DNA from: Herminiimonas arsenitoxidans
Lineage (GTDB): Bacteria; Pseudomonadota; Gammaproteobacteria; Burkholderiales; Burkholderiaceae_D
NCBI RefSeq assembly: GCF_900130075.1
Contig: NZ_LT671418.1
Span: 558,001 to 622,000 of the forward strand
Direction: 5' to 3'
Length of the DNA stretch: 64,000 bases
How positions within the stretch are numbered: position 1 is the first letter of the stretch; every line of letters starts with the position of its first letter. The position numbers were made by a program, and so were the translations under genes. Below the pieces are notes generated by a model, which did not search any database, had not been told where the DNA came from, and saw only the letters and a list, made by a program, of their open reading frames with translations. Positions 27,792-36,746 of this stretch are shown in pieces.

Positions 27792-29701
27792 ATGATAGTC
27801 GGCACAGCTGGGCACATCGATCATGGCAAGACTGCGCTGGTACGCGCATTGACCGGCATAGAGGCCGATCGTCTACCGGAAGAAAAACGCCGTGGCATCA
27901 CGATCGAATTGGGTTATGCCTTCATGCCTGCTGCGAATGGCAGCTTGATCGGCTTCGTCGACATGCCAGGTCACGAAAAACTGGTGCGCCCATGGTCGCA
28001 GGTGCCAGCGGTATCGATTTTGCCTTGCTGTTGATTGCTGCAGATGACGGCATCATGCCGCAGACAATAGAACATTTAAGCATCTTGTCGCTATTGCATG
28101 TACGTCGTGGCGCAGCCGTGATTACCAAGATAGACCGCGTTGACGAGAGCGTCAAACATGAACGAATAACGCAAGTACAAGCCTTGTTGGCAGAAGCCGG
28201 CCTCAACGATTATCCCGTTTTGTGTGTCTCGGCTTTGCGCGGAGATGGTGTAGATGATCTGCGCAGCTTGTTGCAACACGAAGCGGAACAAGCGAAAACA
28301 GACGTGGTTGCCGAAACCGCTTTCCGCATGGGACTGGATAGGGCATTTACGCTGGATGGCGTTGGTACCGTGGTGGCAGGCAGCATAGCCACAGGCATAG
28401 TGCATGTCGGCGACTCTTTATGTCTGGCACATGCGCCGGATAAATCGTATCGAGTACGCAGTCTGCATGTACACAATAAAAATGTGGAAACAGCACACGC
28501 TGGCCAGCGTTGTGCAGTCGGTCTGGTTGGGCTTGAGCGTAACGTAGTCGAACGCGGACACATGTTATGTGACCCTGCGATTGCGCAGAGTTCCTTACGC
28601 ATGGACGTGTTCCTGCAGGTGGCCGCTACGGAAGCATCATCTTTACGTTCCGGCACCTTGGTGCATCTGCATCTGGCAACACAGGAATGTATGGCTTCTG
28701 TTGCGATACTAGGATCGTCATCAATCGTCCCTGGCGAATCAGGTTTGGCGCAGTTGGTGGTGCAGCAGCCCATTAATGCATGGCACGGTGACAGATTCAT
28801 TTTGCGCGATGCCTCAGCCAATCGCACCGTGGCCGGTGGCAGTGTGTTGGATACGAATGCGCCGGCGCGTTATCGTCAAACGCCACAACGCCTCAATTAT
28901 CTGCAAACGCAACGCAGCGAAGATCCCGCGACACGTTTGCAAGGCGCGTTAGCACATGCACCTTTTGGCTTGAATAGTGCTGAATGGCTACGTAGCGCCG
29001 GTCTGCACGATTGGCCATTCACTCTTGATGCCTTGGACAATATTGTGTTCGGGCTGAGCAGGGAATGGGCGATTTCGCAGGAACGCCTGCAGGAAAACGA
29101 AGCAGCAGTGATCAATGCCTTGCAAGCTTTCCACACCAAGTACCCAGAAGATATCGGTCCGGATTTGCAGCGAGCACGACGACTGGCAGCGCCGCGTATG
29201 CCGGAAGCTTTATGGCAGCAGTTGATAGCTCGCATGGCAACAAACGCCGTGCTGGCGAAGCGTAATGGCTTCCTGCATCTGGCTGAGCATGGCGTGCAGT
29301 TACAGGCAGCAGAAAAGATAGTCGCCGAACGCGCCTTGCCTTTGCTGTTGGAAGGCAGTTTTGATCCGCCGTGGATACGTGATATTGCCGACGCGATCAA
29401 GCAACCAGAGACGCAAGTTCGCCATATCTTTATCCGTTTGGCTAAAGCGGGTGATGTGTTCCAGATCGTCAAGGATCTGTATTACCATCCATTGATAGTG
29501 CGAAAATTGGCCGCGTTGGTACGTAATATCAATCGACGCGATGGCGAAGTAACTGCAGCAAATTTTCGTGATGCGACCGGATTAGGCCGTAAGCGCGCGA
29601 TTCAGATATTGGAATTTTTCGACAGAATCGGTTTCCTGAGGCGTGTCGATGACAAGCATCTGCTGCGACCAGGAACTGTGTTATTTCCCGAAGGGGAATG
29701 A
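27792..29701 (+). pseudogene. selB: SelB selenocysteine-specific elongation factor, interrupted by a one-base frameshift
   Basis: SelB delivers Sec-tRNA to UGA codons after binding SECIS. The first frame (27792-28034) encodes the GTPase start with [14 protein letters not shown] and [11 protein letters not shown]. At 27990 the product is expected to continue [10 protein letters not shown], but the DNA reads CGC-CC-ATG, one base short of CGC-ACC-ATG. The remaining ~569 codons are intact in the frame of the ATG at 27992, including TKIDRVDE and the C-terminal winged helices. Joined, the protein would be about 637 residues, normal for SelB. Either a sequencing or assembly error or a genuine loss of SelB is possible. 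Because fdnG, SECIS, selA and tRNA-Sec are intact, an error is the more likely reading. Confidence 0.88.
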
Positions 29702-29710
29702 TGTTAGTAC

Positions 29711-29806
29711 GGAAGGAAATCGTCCCTGGTGGGGCGGCTGGGCTTCAAACCCAGTTGGTGGCGCCATGCGTCGCTGGGTGGGTTCGACTCCCGCTTCCTT
29801 CCGCCA
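29711..29806 (+). tRNA. selC: tRNA-Sec (anticodon UCA)
   Basis: 96 bases with encoded CCA. The 8-bp acceptor stem GGAAGGAA/TTCCTTCC, the 5-bp anticodon stem CTGGG/CCCAG with loop CTTCAAA (anticodon at 29745-29747), the long variable arm and the T-arm (GTGGG-TTCGACT-CCCGC) are all visible. The discriminator base is G. It lies ten bases after selB. Confidence 0.96.
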
Positions 29807-29850
29807 TTATTTGCCATGCATGCAAATGAATGCGTGCATATCAAGAACGT

Positions 29851-30654
29851 TCAGCGTGTCATGATGCGTCTGAGTCCAAAGCTGATCGCATCGACGGCAC
29901 ACACCATCAACAGCATCGCAATAATCACACTGGCCGCTTGCTGCATTTGAAACAGCGACAAATGGTACTTCAGCATCTGGCCCAGGCCACCTGCGCCAAC
30001 CACACCGAGAATAGCCGCCGCGCGGATATTGTTTTCCCAGCGATATAAAACGTAGGACATCATTTGCGGACTGCTTTGCGGCAGCGTTGCGTAGAAGAAT
30101 GCTGCGATCGGATGTGTGCCATTGATACGTAACGTAGCTTCAGGCAAAGGCGGACAATTTTCCAGCGTATCGGCGAAGAGACGGCCAAGTACGCCTATCG
30201 TATGTATCGTGAGTGCCAAAGTGCCGGCAAATGGGCCTAGCCCGGCAGCGATCAGCAAGATGGAAGCCCAAACCAACTCTGGAATCGAGCGCAACACATT
30301 CAAGATCCCGCGCGTGACGAAACGAGCAGTCATGCCGAATCGTCCGCTGGCCGGCAAGCTTAATAACATCCCGAAAAATGCAGCAAGCAAGGTACCGATG
30401 ACAGACATTGCCAATGTCTCCAAGGTAGCAATGCCGATTCTTTCGAGAAAAGTTGGTGCAAGTTCCGGCGGCGAAAATCCGCGCAGGAATTCCAGGCTAG
30501 TCCGAACTGCATCTTGACTAAAGAAGTCACACCATTTCAATGGCAATGAAATGAAGCTCGCAAATACCAGCAACAAGATGCCAACTAAAAGCGTAATAGT
30601 TGACCAGCTCGTTTTTGGTTGGACAGGCAACTCAGCGGTCATCGTCGATTTCAT
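29851..30654 (-). CDS. PhnE-like ABC transporter permease (second)
   Basis: About 267 residues with roughly six membrane segments and the permease EAA-type loop (HTIGVLGRLFADTLENCPP). The start at 30654 has AGGAGG six bases upstream and overlaps the stop of the preceding permease (ATGA). It belongs to the PhnE family of inner-membrane permeases for phosphonate-type importers. It is the last gene of a four-gene minus-strand operon (binding protein, ATPase, two permeases). Because the operon lies beside selA-selB-selC, selenium oxyanion uptake is a reasonable alternative to phosphonate. Confidence 0.88.
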   Translation of the reverse strand: MKSTMTAELPVQPKTSWSTITLLVGILLLVFASFISLPLKWCDFFSQDAVRTSLEFLRGFSPPELAPTFLERIGIATLETLAMSVIGTLLAAFFGMLLSLPASGRFGMTARFVTRGILNVLRSIPELVWASILLIAAGLGPFAGTLALTIHTIGVLGRLFADTLENCPPLPEATLRINGTHPIAAFFYATLPQSSPQMMSYVLYRWENNIRAAAILGVVGAGGLGQMLKYHLSLFQMQQAASVIIAMLLMVCAVDAISFGLRRIMTR

Positions 30655-31490
30655 TCCAGCCTCCTGCGCAACATGGCCGACACGCCATCGGCACAAGCAA
30701 CCAGAAGAATGAACACGATCAACATCGTCGATAACTCGTCGCCAGCCAGCATCTTCATCGACTCATCCATACGCTGCCCAAGACCGCCAGCACCGACAAA
30801 GCCCATGACAACCGAGCCGCGAATCGCGCATTCCCAACGATAAACGGTATAGGACACCAACTCTGATGCAGAGGATGGCAAGGCACCGAACAGAAACGCG
30901 CCTAAACGGCTGCTGCCATTCTGCAAGAGTGTGTCGCAAGCGGATGGATCGGAAGATTCAAGTATGTCTGCATACACTTTGCCCAGCATGCCGCAATAAG
31001 TCAGCGCAATCGCAATCACGCCAGCAGTCGGACCAAGGCCAACAATACGTACCAGTAACAAGGCCCAGACGAGTTCTGGCACGCTGCGCAGCAAGACCAG
31101 TAACCAGCGCACGAGTTGGCGAAATATCTTTGCCAGCGGTGAAGCGCGTCCTGTACCTAGACGAGAAATTGACAAACGTTCCGTCGCCAACAAGGTCAAT
31201 GGAATCGCGCCGAGCAAGGCTAATGTCATACCGGCAGTCGCCATCGCAATCGTTTCCCAAGTCGAGATGGCGACCATTTGCAGGAATTCGAGCGAGTGTG
31301 CCGGTGGGAAGAAGCTGGCTAAAAACTTCCCGGTAGCCTGCAAGCTCTGCGCATCGAATAATATCCATGGCTTGAATTCCGCCATTACCAGCATCGGCCA
31401 CAACACGATGATGACAACAGCCAATCCCATGATACGGCCGCGCCATGCAGGATCGCGGTCTGGCATGGCAAGAGAGGAGGGCGATGTCAT
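30651..31490 (-). CDS. PhnE-like ABC transporter permease (first)
   Basis: About 279 residues from the ATG at 31490, chosen because the longer frame would overlap phnC. It has an N-terminal membrane helix followed by the PhnE permease domain (SVPELVWALLLVRIVGLGPTAG, YCGMLGKVYADILES). It is paired with a second, related permease with a 4-base overlap, which suggests a heterodimeric membrane channel. No good Shine-Dalgarno sequence is seen. Confidence 0.86.
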   Translation of the reverse strand: MTSPSSLAMPDRDPAWRGRIMGLAVVIIVLWPMLVMAEFKPWILFDAQSLQATGKFLASFFPPAHSLEFLQMVAISTWETIAMATAGMTLALLGAIPLTLLATERLSISRLGTGRASPLAKIFRQLVRWLLVLLRSVPELVWALLLVRIVGLGPTAGVIAIALTYCGMLGKVYADILESSDPSACDTLLQNGSSRLGAFLFGALPSSASELVSYTVYRWECAIRGSVVMGFVGAGGLGQRMDESMKMLAGDELSTMLIVFILLVACADGVSAMLRRRLE

Positions 31491-31524
31491 GGATGTGCGT
31501 CTGATAAATGTATGTGGCGAGTCA

Positions 31525-32337
31525 TCAGCAACGCGGCGGGATGGCAACAGGAATCAGACCGATATCGGCAGGTTCGCTGACATGGCTATCACTATTACGA
31601 TACAAGGCTTCAATCATCGCATCGCTGATATTTTCATTTGCTGCATCAAATACGATACGACCATCACGCAAACCGATAATGCGCGGGAAATTGGCACGTG
31701 CCAATTCAACCTGATGCAGGCTGCAAATCAATGTAGCCTGTCGCTTAGCCGCTTCTTGCTGTAGTACGGCTAATGTTTGCAGAGCCAAAGTCGGATCGAG
31801 CGCCGATAAAGGTTCGTCCACCAGAAAAACTTCCGCGCTAGATACCAATGCGCGCGCCATGCCGCAACGTTGACGCTCACCGCCGGATAAGCGATCCACG
31901 CGGGCGTACAACTTGTCTTGCAGATTGAAGCGAGCCAAGGCATGAAACGCCGTCTCAGGTTTGATCGGTCTAACCAGCGAACGCATCGCTTGCCACACAC
32001 TCCATTGCGGCAACAGACCTGCCAATACGGCATTCACTACGCGTTGGCGCGGCGGCAAGGGTGGTGTTTGCGGCGCGAGAAACAGGCGAGAGCGCATCGC
32101 ATGCCGTGCGCTATTCGTCATTTGCCACGGATTTTGGCCAAAGATTTGAATGTCACCGGATTCCGGCGTCAATGCGCAGGCGAGCGTATGCAGCAAGCTG
32201 GTTTTGCCAGCGCCAGATGGGCCGATCAAGGCTATCTGTTCACCTTGTTGAATAGAGAGCGTCAATTCACGCAAAGCCAAAGAGGATTTGGCTGCGCCAC
32301 TATGATGGACAGATATTTTTTGCAGATGGAATGTCAT
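31525..32337 (-). CDS. PhnC-like ABC transporter ATP-binding protein
   Basis: About 270 residues. Walker A (GPSGAGKTS), signature (LSGGERQRCGMARAL), Walker B with VFLVDEPLSALD, and the switch histidine (SLHQVELAR) are all present. The ATG at 32337 is preferred over an upstream TTG. It powers the two permeases downstream and lies 69 bases after the binding-protein gene, with a perfect hairpin in the gap. Confidence 0.92.
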   Translation of the reverse strand: MTFHLQKISVHHSGAAKSSLALRELTLSIQQGEQIALIGPSGAGKTSLLHTLACALTPESGDIQIFGQNPWQMTNSARHAMRSRLFLAPQTPPLPPRQRVVNAVLAGLLPQWSVWQAMRSLVRPIKPETAFHALARFNLQDKLYARVDRLSGGERQRCGMARALVSSAEVFLVDEPLSALDPTLALQTLAVLQQEAAKRQATLICSLHQVELARANFPRIIGLRDGRIVFDAANENISDAMIEALYRNSDSHVSEPADIGLIPVAIPPRC

Positions 32338-32365
32338 GCTGACCAATCAGATTTGGTGTGGTCAA

Positions 32366-32390
32366 CGCCACCTTCAGACTGAAGGTGGCG
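32366..32390. promoter_or_regulatory. Perfect 12-bp inverted repeat between binding-protein and ATPase genes
   Basis: CGCCACCTTCAG and CTGAAGGTGGCG flank a single A. There is no T-run, so this is more likely an mRNA-stabilising or attenuating hairpin that raises the dose of the binding protein over the membrane parts than a full terminator. Confidence 0.75.
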
Positions 32391-32405
32391 TATCAGGCAA
32401 CGCTA

Positions 32406-33281
32406 TTATTTCAGCAAACCGGCGTTACGTGCAGCCGCTTCGATTGCTTTGTAATTCTCTGGCTTGGTTGGAATGAAACGCGTTGCGCGTTGCAGCTCCA
32501 GAATTTCCTTGCCTTCAGGTGTATTGCTGTTCAGTTCCAGGAATGCATCTGTCAGTTTTTTACGCACAACCGGATTCATGTCGGAACGTACACTCCAGTT
32601 GTAATCGTAATAGCCAGGCGTGGTGTAGAACACGCGCACGACTTTTGGATCAACCTTGCCGGAATCAACCAGCTTCTCCCATACCGAGATATTGAGTGTG
32701 CCAGCATCGACCTTGCCGCCAGCAACCGCCGCCACAGTCGCATCATGTGCGCCAGAGAAGGCTACGCGCTTCATATCCACATCCGGATTGATCTTGGCTG
32801 CCAACAAATACGAGCGTGGCATCAAGTGGCCGGAAGTCGAAGATTCCGAGCCGAAGCTGAATGTTTTACCCTTCAAGTCTTCCAGCTTGTGGATGGAGTT
32901 ATTTGTTGTGATGAACACGGATTTGAATTTTTCGTCCTCTTCGCGCTGCACTAAAGGAACGATCTTGCCGCCGCTGCGTACGTTCGCCTGCACAAATGTA
33001 AATCCACCAAACCAGACCATATCCAGCTTGTTATTGATCAAGCCTTCAACCGATGCTGCGTAATCAGTGACGGGCGTAAATTCAACCTTCATCCCTAATT
33101 TTTTCTCTAAGTAGTTTCCAAGTGGCTTGAACTTGCGCTGCAACTCAGTTGGAGCTTCATCAGGAATGGCCGATACGCGTAATACTTGCTGAGCATGTAC
33201 CAGACTGGTCGTGCCCAGCGTAAGCGTGGTGAGGAGGGCTGCGATCAACGCAGAACATTTAGGAAGAGATAAACGAATCAT
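32406..33281 (-). CDS. PhnD-like periplasmic binding protein (phosphonate or selenium oxyanion importer)
   Basis: About 291 residues from the ATG at 33281, which has GAGGTG six bases upstream. A signal peptide ends TTSLVHAQQ. The PhnD/PTXB-like fold shows AIPDEAPTELQRKFKPLG, LDMVWFGGFTFVQANV and SSTSGHLMPRSYLL. The family binds phosphonates, phosphite or related oxyanions. A PhnD subfamily has been proposed as a selenate-binding protein because it neighbours selenium genes, and this one lies beside selABC. The ligand is inference. Confidence 0.88.
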   Translation of the reverse strand: MIRLSLPKCSALIAALLTTLTLGTTSLVHAQQVLRVSAIPDEAPTELQRKFKPLGNYLEKKLGMKVEFTPVTDYAASVEGLINNKLDMVWFGGFTFVQANVRSGGKIVPLVQREEDEKFKSVFITTNNSIHKLEDLKGKTFSFGSESSTSGHLMPRSYLLAAKINPDVDMKRVAFSGAHDATVAAVAGGKVDAGTLNISVWEKLVDSGKVDPKVVRVFYTTPGYYDYNWSVRSDMNPVVRKKLTDAFLELNSNTPEGKEILELQRATRFIPTKPENYKAIEAAARNAGLLK

Positions 33282-33657
33282 GTAACACCTCATATAGGGA
33301 AGGGCGTGGATGAAAATATCAACGTCAATGAAGCGAACTGCGTTTTGAAGCACTTGGGAAGAGTGAGGCAAGAGACTGAGAGCGACGACATCGTGATGTA
33401 CTTTTTACAGGTCTCGATGTTGCAGCATAAGCCTTGGTTAAGGCAAGGTTAAATTGCAGTGTTTGTCAATCTTAGATATATGCAAAAAAATACCTATATC
33501 GCTTGACGCGGCTTTTGATCAGATTCATCGATCAATCGAAGTGCAGCTGATACAGCTTTTCGTTAGCGGCCCAAGTTCTAAATTGAGGCAACAAGGCAAT
33601 CTGCTGCCATTGCCGGACACGCCAGCGTCAAGAGTGCCGACAAAGGAGTACAACCGA
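33282..33657. other. Intergenic region upstream of the phnD-like gene
   Basis: About 375 bases containing the promoter region for the minus-strand importer operon and the 3' flank of the barrel-protein gene. A small inverted repeat CCTTG/CAAGG is visible at about 33430-33446. No gene, riboswitch or clear terminator recognised. Confidence 0.5.
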
Positions 33658-34479
33658 TTAGAACGCGTAACCTATCCCTGCGTTGATCGTGGTGTTATTG
33701 GTCCGGCTGTCCGGCTCCCAGTGTATGCGATTGCCAACTTGGTAGTTGCCGCTAGAGCCATATTTGAAGGCAGAGTAATTGATACCGACATTCCCATGAA
33801 AATTTTGGGTGAATGCATAGTCGGCAGACAAGCCTAATTTATACAGATTGGAGTTACCCAGCGCACCTGAGAAGCCGCTCGGACCAGCGACGTCGATGTT
33901 CGCGCCGAAGGTTCTTCCGATCAAGGCATTAGCGCTTAGCACAAGGCGCGTAATTGGTGAGTATTGCGCGAGGGCGCCGATACCAAAAGAGTTATTGGTA
34001 TAGGTTTCACCCTGATTCACAGCACGCTTCCATTCGTGGCGTCCAAGTTCTGCATACGGGGTAATCATGACTTCCCGATTCACGGAAAAGCCTTTACCCC
34101 AACGCAGACTGTAATCAGTCAGTGTCGCATCGTTCTGCTGAACCAGAGACCCGAAAGCGCCGCCAGTCGCAGGTGAGCCAACATAGTCCGTATATCCCTT
34201 GTTTCTGCTGTACTGAAATTGCAGATAATCATTCCCCAGAAGCCAATCCTTCATTACTGACACAGAAACCGCGAAACCCGGAACCCAACCATTTTCTGTA
34301 TTGAACTTGCCAGCAGTCGTGCCCAATCGCCCGTCATTAGTTTCCGTATAGTTGACGTCGGTTGAAATGGCGTGAATACCAATCTGGTTATTCGAGTATT
34401 TGATGTCTTGCGTATCCGCGAAGGCAGTAGCACAGCATGCCAACGAGGCTGCAAAAATTATCGCTTTACTGATCTTCAT
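33658..34479 (-). CDS. Outer-membrane beta-barrel protein
   Basis: 273 residues with a cleavable signal peptide (MKISKAIIFAASLACCATAFA) and amphipathic beta strands to a C-terminal aromatic residue (NAGIGYAF), the outer-membrane sorting signal. GGAGGAT or similar precedes the ATG (GAGGATCCA on the minus strand). It resembles generic 'outer membrane beta-barrel' (OmpW/OprD-unlike) proteins. The specific function is not recognised. It is separate from the phn-like operon. Confidence 0.8.
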   Translation of the reverse strand: MKISKAIIFAASLACCATAFADTQDIKYSNNQIGIHAISTDVNYTETNDGRLGTTAGKFNTENGWVPGFAVSVSVMKDWLLGNDYLQFQYSRNKGYTDYVGSPATGGAFGSLVQQNDATLTDYSLRWGKGFSVNREVMITPYAELGRHEWKRAVNQGETYTNNSFGIGALAQYSPITRLVLSANALIGRTFGANIDVAGPSGFSGALGNSNLYKLGLSADYAFTQNFHGNVGINYSAFKYGSSGNYQVGNRIHWEPDSRTNNTTINAGIGYAF

Positions 34480-34734
34480 TGGATCCTCCAGATGATCAAA
34501 TGCTAAATCCCATTTTGCCTAGACATTGATGCCCACTATAGAGGTTCGTGGCGTTGCTCAGCATACGCTTTAAGTGACAACATTGTTCGAGGAAGCCCCT
34601 CCCGCAGCTGCTTGGCAACACCTGGCCCGAACAAAAAGGCAAGCGCGCCTGTAAACCTCTACGTTGCGGTGACGTTCATCGAGCCACAGCTCGTTCAATC
34701 AATAATGAATGAGCATTCGCTGCATGACACGGAA

Positions 34735-35628
34735 TTAGCCGGGACCGTCGCTGGCGGCCGCCAAAAGCGGCACGACCAGATCGCTGATTGGCGTAGGGAT
34801 GCCGTGAGATCGACCGTATCGCTGCACGACCCCGTTTCGACTGTCCCATTCGAGAGGGCGGCCAGCTTGCCGATCAGCGAGGATGGAAGTGCCCAAGTCG
34901 GGCGGGGAACGATGAAATTTATCTACGATCTCTTGCGGTACTTCGTCACCCAGTGTCGCACCCTCCGCACGAGCAACCTCAAGACATTCCCGCAGGTAGG
35001 CTAGAGACAGCTCGGTGATGTCGGTTCGGGAAAACATGCCAGCACGGCGACCTGTCAGAACCATTAAGCCCGCGACCGCGTTCTGTAGAAGCTTGCGCCA
35101 CGCAACGGACGTAAAATCCGCGGCGACATCAACCGAGCACCGTGTGCCATTCAACGCCGCGAGCACCACGCCGGTCGCCGGCGTGTCTGGCAACGTGAGG
35201 CGCGGTTCGCCGCGTAGCCACACCGAAGCGTCCGGCTCGCGTTGAGCGGGAAACCACACCACCGAGGGCACTACTGGGCCGCCAGACAAGTAGGGCGCGA
35301 AGAGCGTTTTCTGCTCAACGCCATTTTGCAGCACGCAGACCACCGTCTTCTCGTTGCACAATGCAGAAAGCCACGGCGCAATCGCCGCCACCTGCGTCGA
35401 CTTGACCGCGACGAAAACCAGATCGAACGTGTTCTTGATCCCGGCAGGATCAGTTTGCACCGACCCTGGCACAACGATACGACCACCATCGAAGCGCAGT
35501 TCCAGGCGCGCATGCGGCGAGCGGCCGCAAATCGTCGGCGTGCGCCCGACCTCATGAAGCGCCGCCGCGATCGTCGTGCCGATTGCTCCTGGACCAAGGA
35601 GCGCGATGCTTGGATTTTCAGTCATCAT
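34735..35628 (-). CDS. 2-dehydropantoate 2-reductase family protein (PanE/ApbA)
   Basis: About 297 residues. The Rossmann motif ALLGPGAIGTTIAAAL opens the protein; the central VCVLQNGVEQ and SVAWRKLLQNAVAG, with the family lysine and asparagine, match PanE/ApbA (ketopantoate to pantoate with NADPH, pantothenate biosynthesis). The third codon of the longest frame (35628) is the best start, since AGG overlaps the first ATG. The GC content is visibly higher than in its neighbours, so it may be acquired. It is the last gene before the Tn7-like end repeats. Many ApbA-like paralogues act on other keto acids, so no symbol is given. Confidence 0.87.
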   Translation of the reverse strand: MMTENPSIALLGPGAIGTTIAAALHEVGRTPTICGRSPHARLELRFDGGRIVVPGSVQTDPAGIKNTFDLVFVAVKSTQVAAIAPWLSALCNEKTVVCVLQNGVEQKTLFAPYLSGGPVVPSVVWFPAQREPDASVWLRGEPRLTLPDTPATGVVLAALNGTRCSVDVAADFTSVAWRKLLQNAVAGLMVLTGRRAGMFSRTDITELSLAYLRECLEVARAEGATLGDEVPQEIVDKFHRSPPDLGTSILADRQAGRPLEWDSRNGVVQRYGRSHGIPTPISDLVVPLLAAASDGPG

Positions 35629-35634
35629 TATCAT

Positions 35635-36038
35635 CCTGTCTTGATTGTATTTTGCTGCCCGTCAGCGATCATCATCGATGGCGCGTTCATGGCAGCATAA
35701 AATCTTGGAACCTTTATGGTAAATAAAAAACCATCGGCTCCAGTCGAAATAGCGCTCGGAACTAAAGTAACAACCTGCCAAAGTCAATTGAACTCTATAA
35801 AAATCAACAACTTACAAATTGATTTTGATGCTACCTCCTAACTCAGCCAGCAACTTTAGTTCCTTTTTGTGGAAGTAATTTTGTAAAAATAATGCTGCCG
35901 GAACTAAAGTTGTTAAAACTATGCGAGCTTTTTATCAAGGCCGGACACCGTTATCTTGACATCACATCGTTTTGAACTAATGTAAAAAGCCCGACCTAAA
36001 AACGCGCCTTTGGGACCGCGTTTCCTGAAGGTGCTTTG
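35635..36038. other. Junction of chromosome and Tn7-like element
   Basis: About 400 bases without a gene, holding the end repeats listed separately. Around 35706-35740 an imperfect nested hairpin is visible (TGGAACC/GGCTCCA enclosing ATGGT/ACCAT). The exact transposon terminus and any target duplication cannot be fixed without the other end. Confidence 0.55.
35758..35983. repeat. TnsB-type binding repeats at the tnsA-proximal end of the Tn7-like element
   Basis: The 11-base core GGAACTAAAGT occurs at 35758-35768, 35900-35910 and, inverted, at 35853-35863. A weaker match (TGAACTAATGT) is at 35973-35983. The third copy extends as GGAACTAAAGTTGTTAAAAC, close in layout to Tn7's GACAATAAAGTCTTAAACTG sites. 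Confidence 0.7.
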
Positions 36039-36746
36039 ATGAAATCAAATCCTTCATTGAAGAGTACGCAGCGTTTGCATGTAATGGACGCATACCGCGC
36101 GCGCGGGCATAGAAATAATAATCTTTGGCTAATTTACAGTCCCAAGATGAACACCGACTGGTTGCTGCCTAGCGATCGGCAACTTGTTCATTGGATACAT
36201 TTTTTAGAAATTAATCCTGAGGTCAAATCCTTTGACCTCCATCCCGAAAACATCATTTCTCACGACCAAAAAGAAGCTAGAGGAACGCAGCTCGATGCGA
36301 TAGTTGAGTTGACCAATGGTAAAACAGAGTGGCATGAAGTAAAAAGTACGGAAAAGGATCTGGCCGAAGCCCGACCTCAACTTTTGGCTCAATCATCCGC
36401 TGCGGCCAAACAAGGAGTTTCGTATCGTGTTTTTAGCGACAACGAACTCATGCCGCATGTGCAGTCTGCTTGTAGGTGGCTGAAGGCTATTGCTTTCGCC
36501 GCAGCCATTCGGGATCAGCACCAAACACCCACTCTAATAGCGCTTATTAGTAGATTGCGAGATCAATCAGATGGGACAGTTGGAGAACTGCTTTCCGATT
36601 TGATTGATTATGACGAATCGGTGGTAATGGGGCTTCTTGTTCGTTACGCGCTTCAAAGTCATATCTCCTTAGATCTTACGAAGAAGCCATTCGGCAGATC
36701 TACAAGATGGTCATGGAATCAAAGGGCTCGATATGTGGAGTCGTAG
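36039..36746 (+). CDS. tnsA: TnsA-like transposon endonuclease
   Basis: About 235 residues. It matches the N-terminal TnsA endonuclease fold: E57 in HWIHFLEINPEVKSFD, D86 in GTQLDAIVEL, then E100-V-K102 in EWHEVKST, equivalent to Tn7 TnsA E63/D114/K132. TnsA cuts the 5' strands at the transposon ends so that, with TnsB, movement is cut-and-paste. The ATG at 36039 with AAGG upstream is preferred over a TTG one codon earlier. It overlaps tnsB by 14 bases. Confidence 0.88.
   Translation: MKSNPSLKSTQRLHVMDAYRARGHRNNNLWLIYSPKMNTDWLLPSDRQLVHWIHFLEINPEVKSFDLHPENIISHDQKEARGTQLDAIVELTNGKTEWHEVKSTEKDLAEARPQLLAQSSAAAKQGVSYRVFSDNELMPHVQSACRWLKAIAFAAAIRDQHQTPTLIALISRLRDQSDGTVGELLSDLIDYDESVVMGLLVRYALQSHISLDLTKKPFGRSTRWSWNQRARYVES

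Noticed and set aside
29643..29864. Plus-strand frame spanning the end of selB and tRNA-Sec
   Set aside because: It reads through a tRNA gene and has no protein features.
34536..34679. Minus-strand frame of about 47 codons with one internal TAG downstream of panE
   Set aside because: It looks slightly protein-like (GALAFLFGPGVAKQLREGLP) and could be a gene remnant, but it is too short and unrecognised to annotate.
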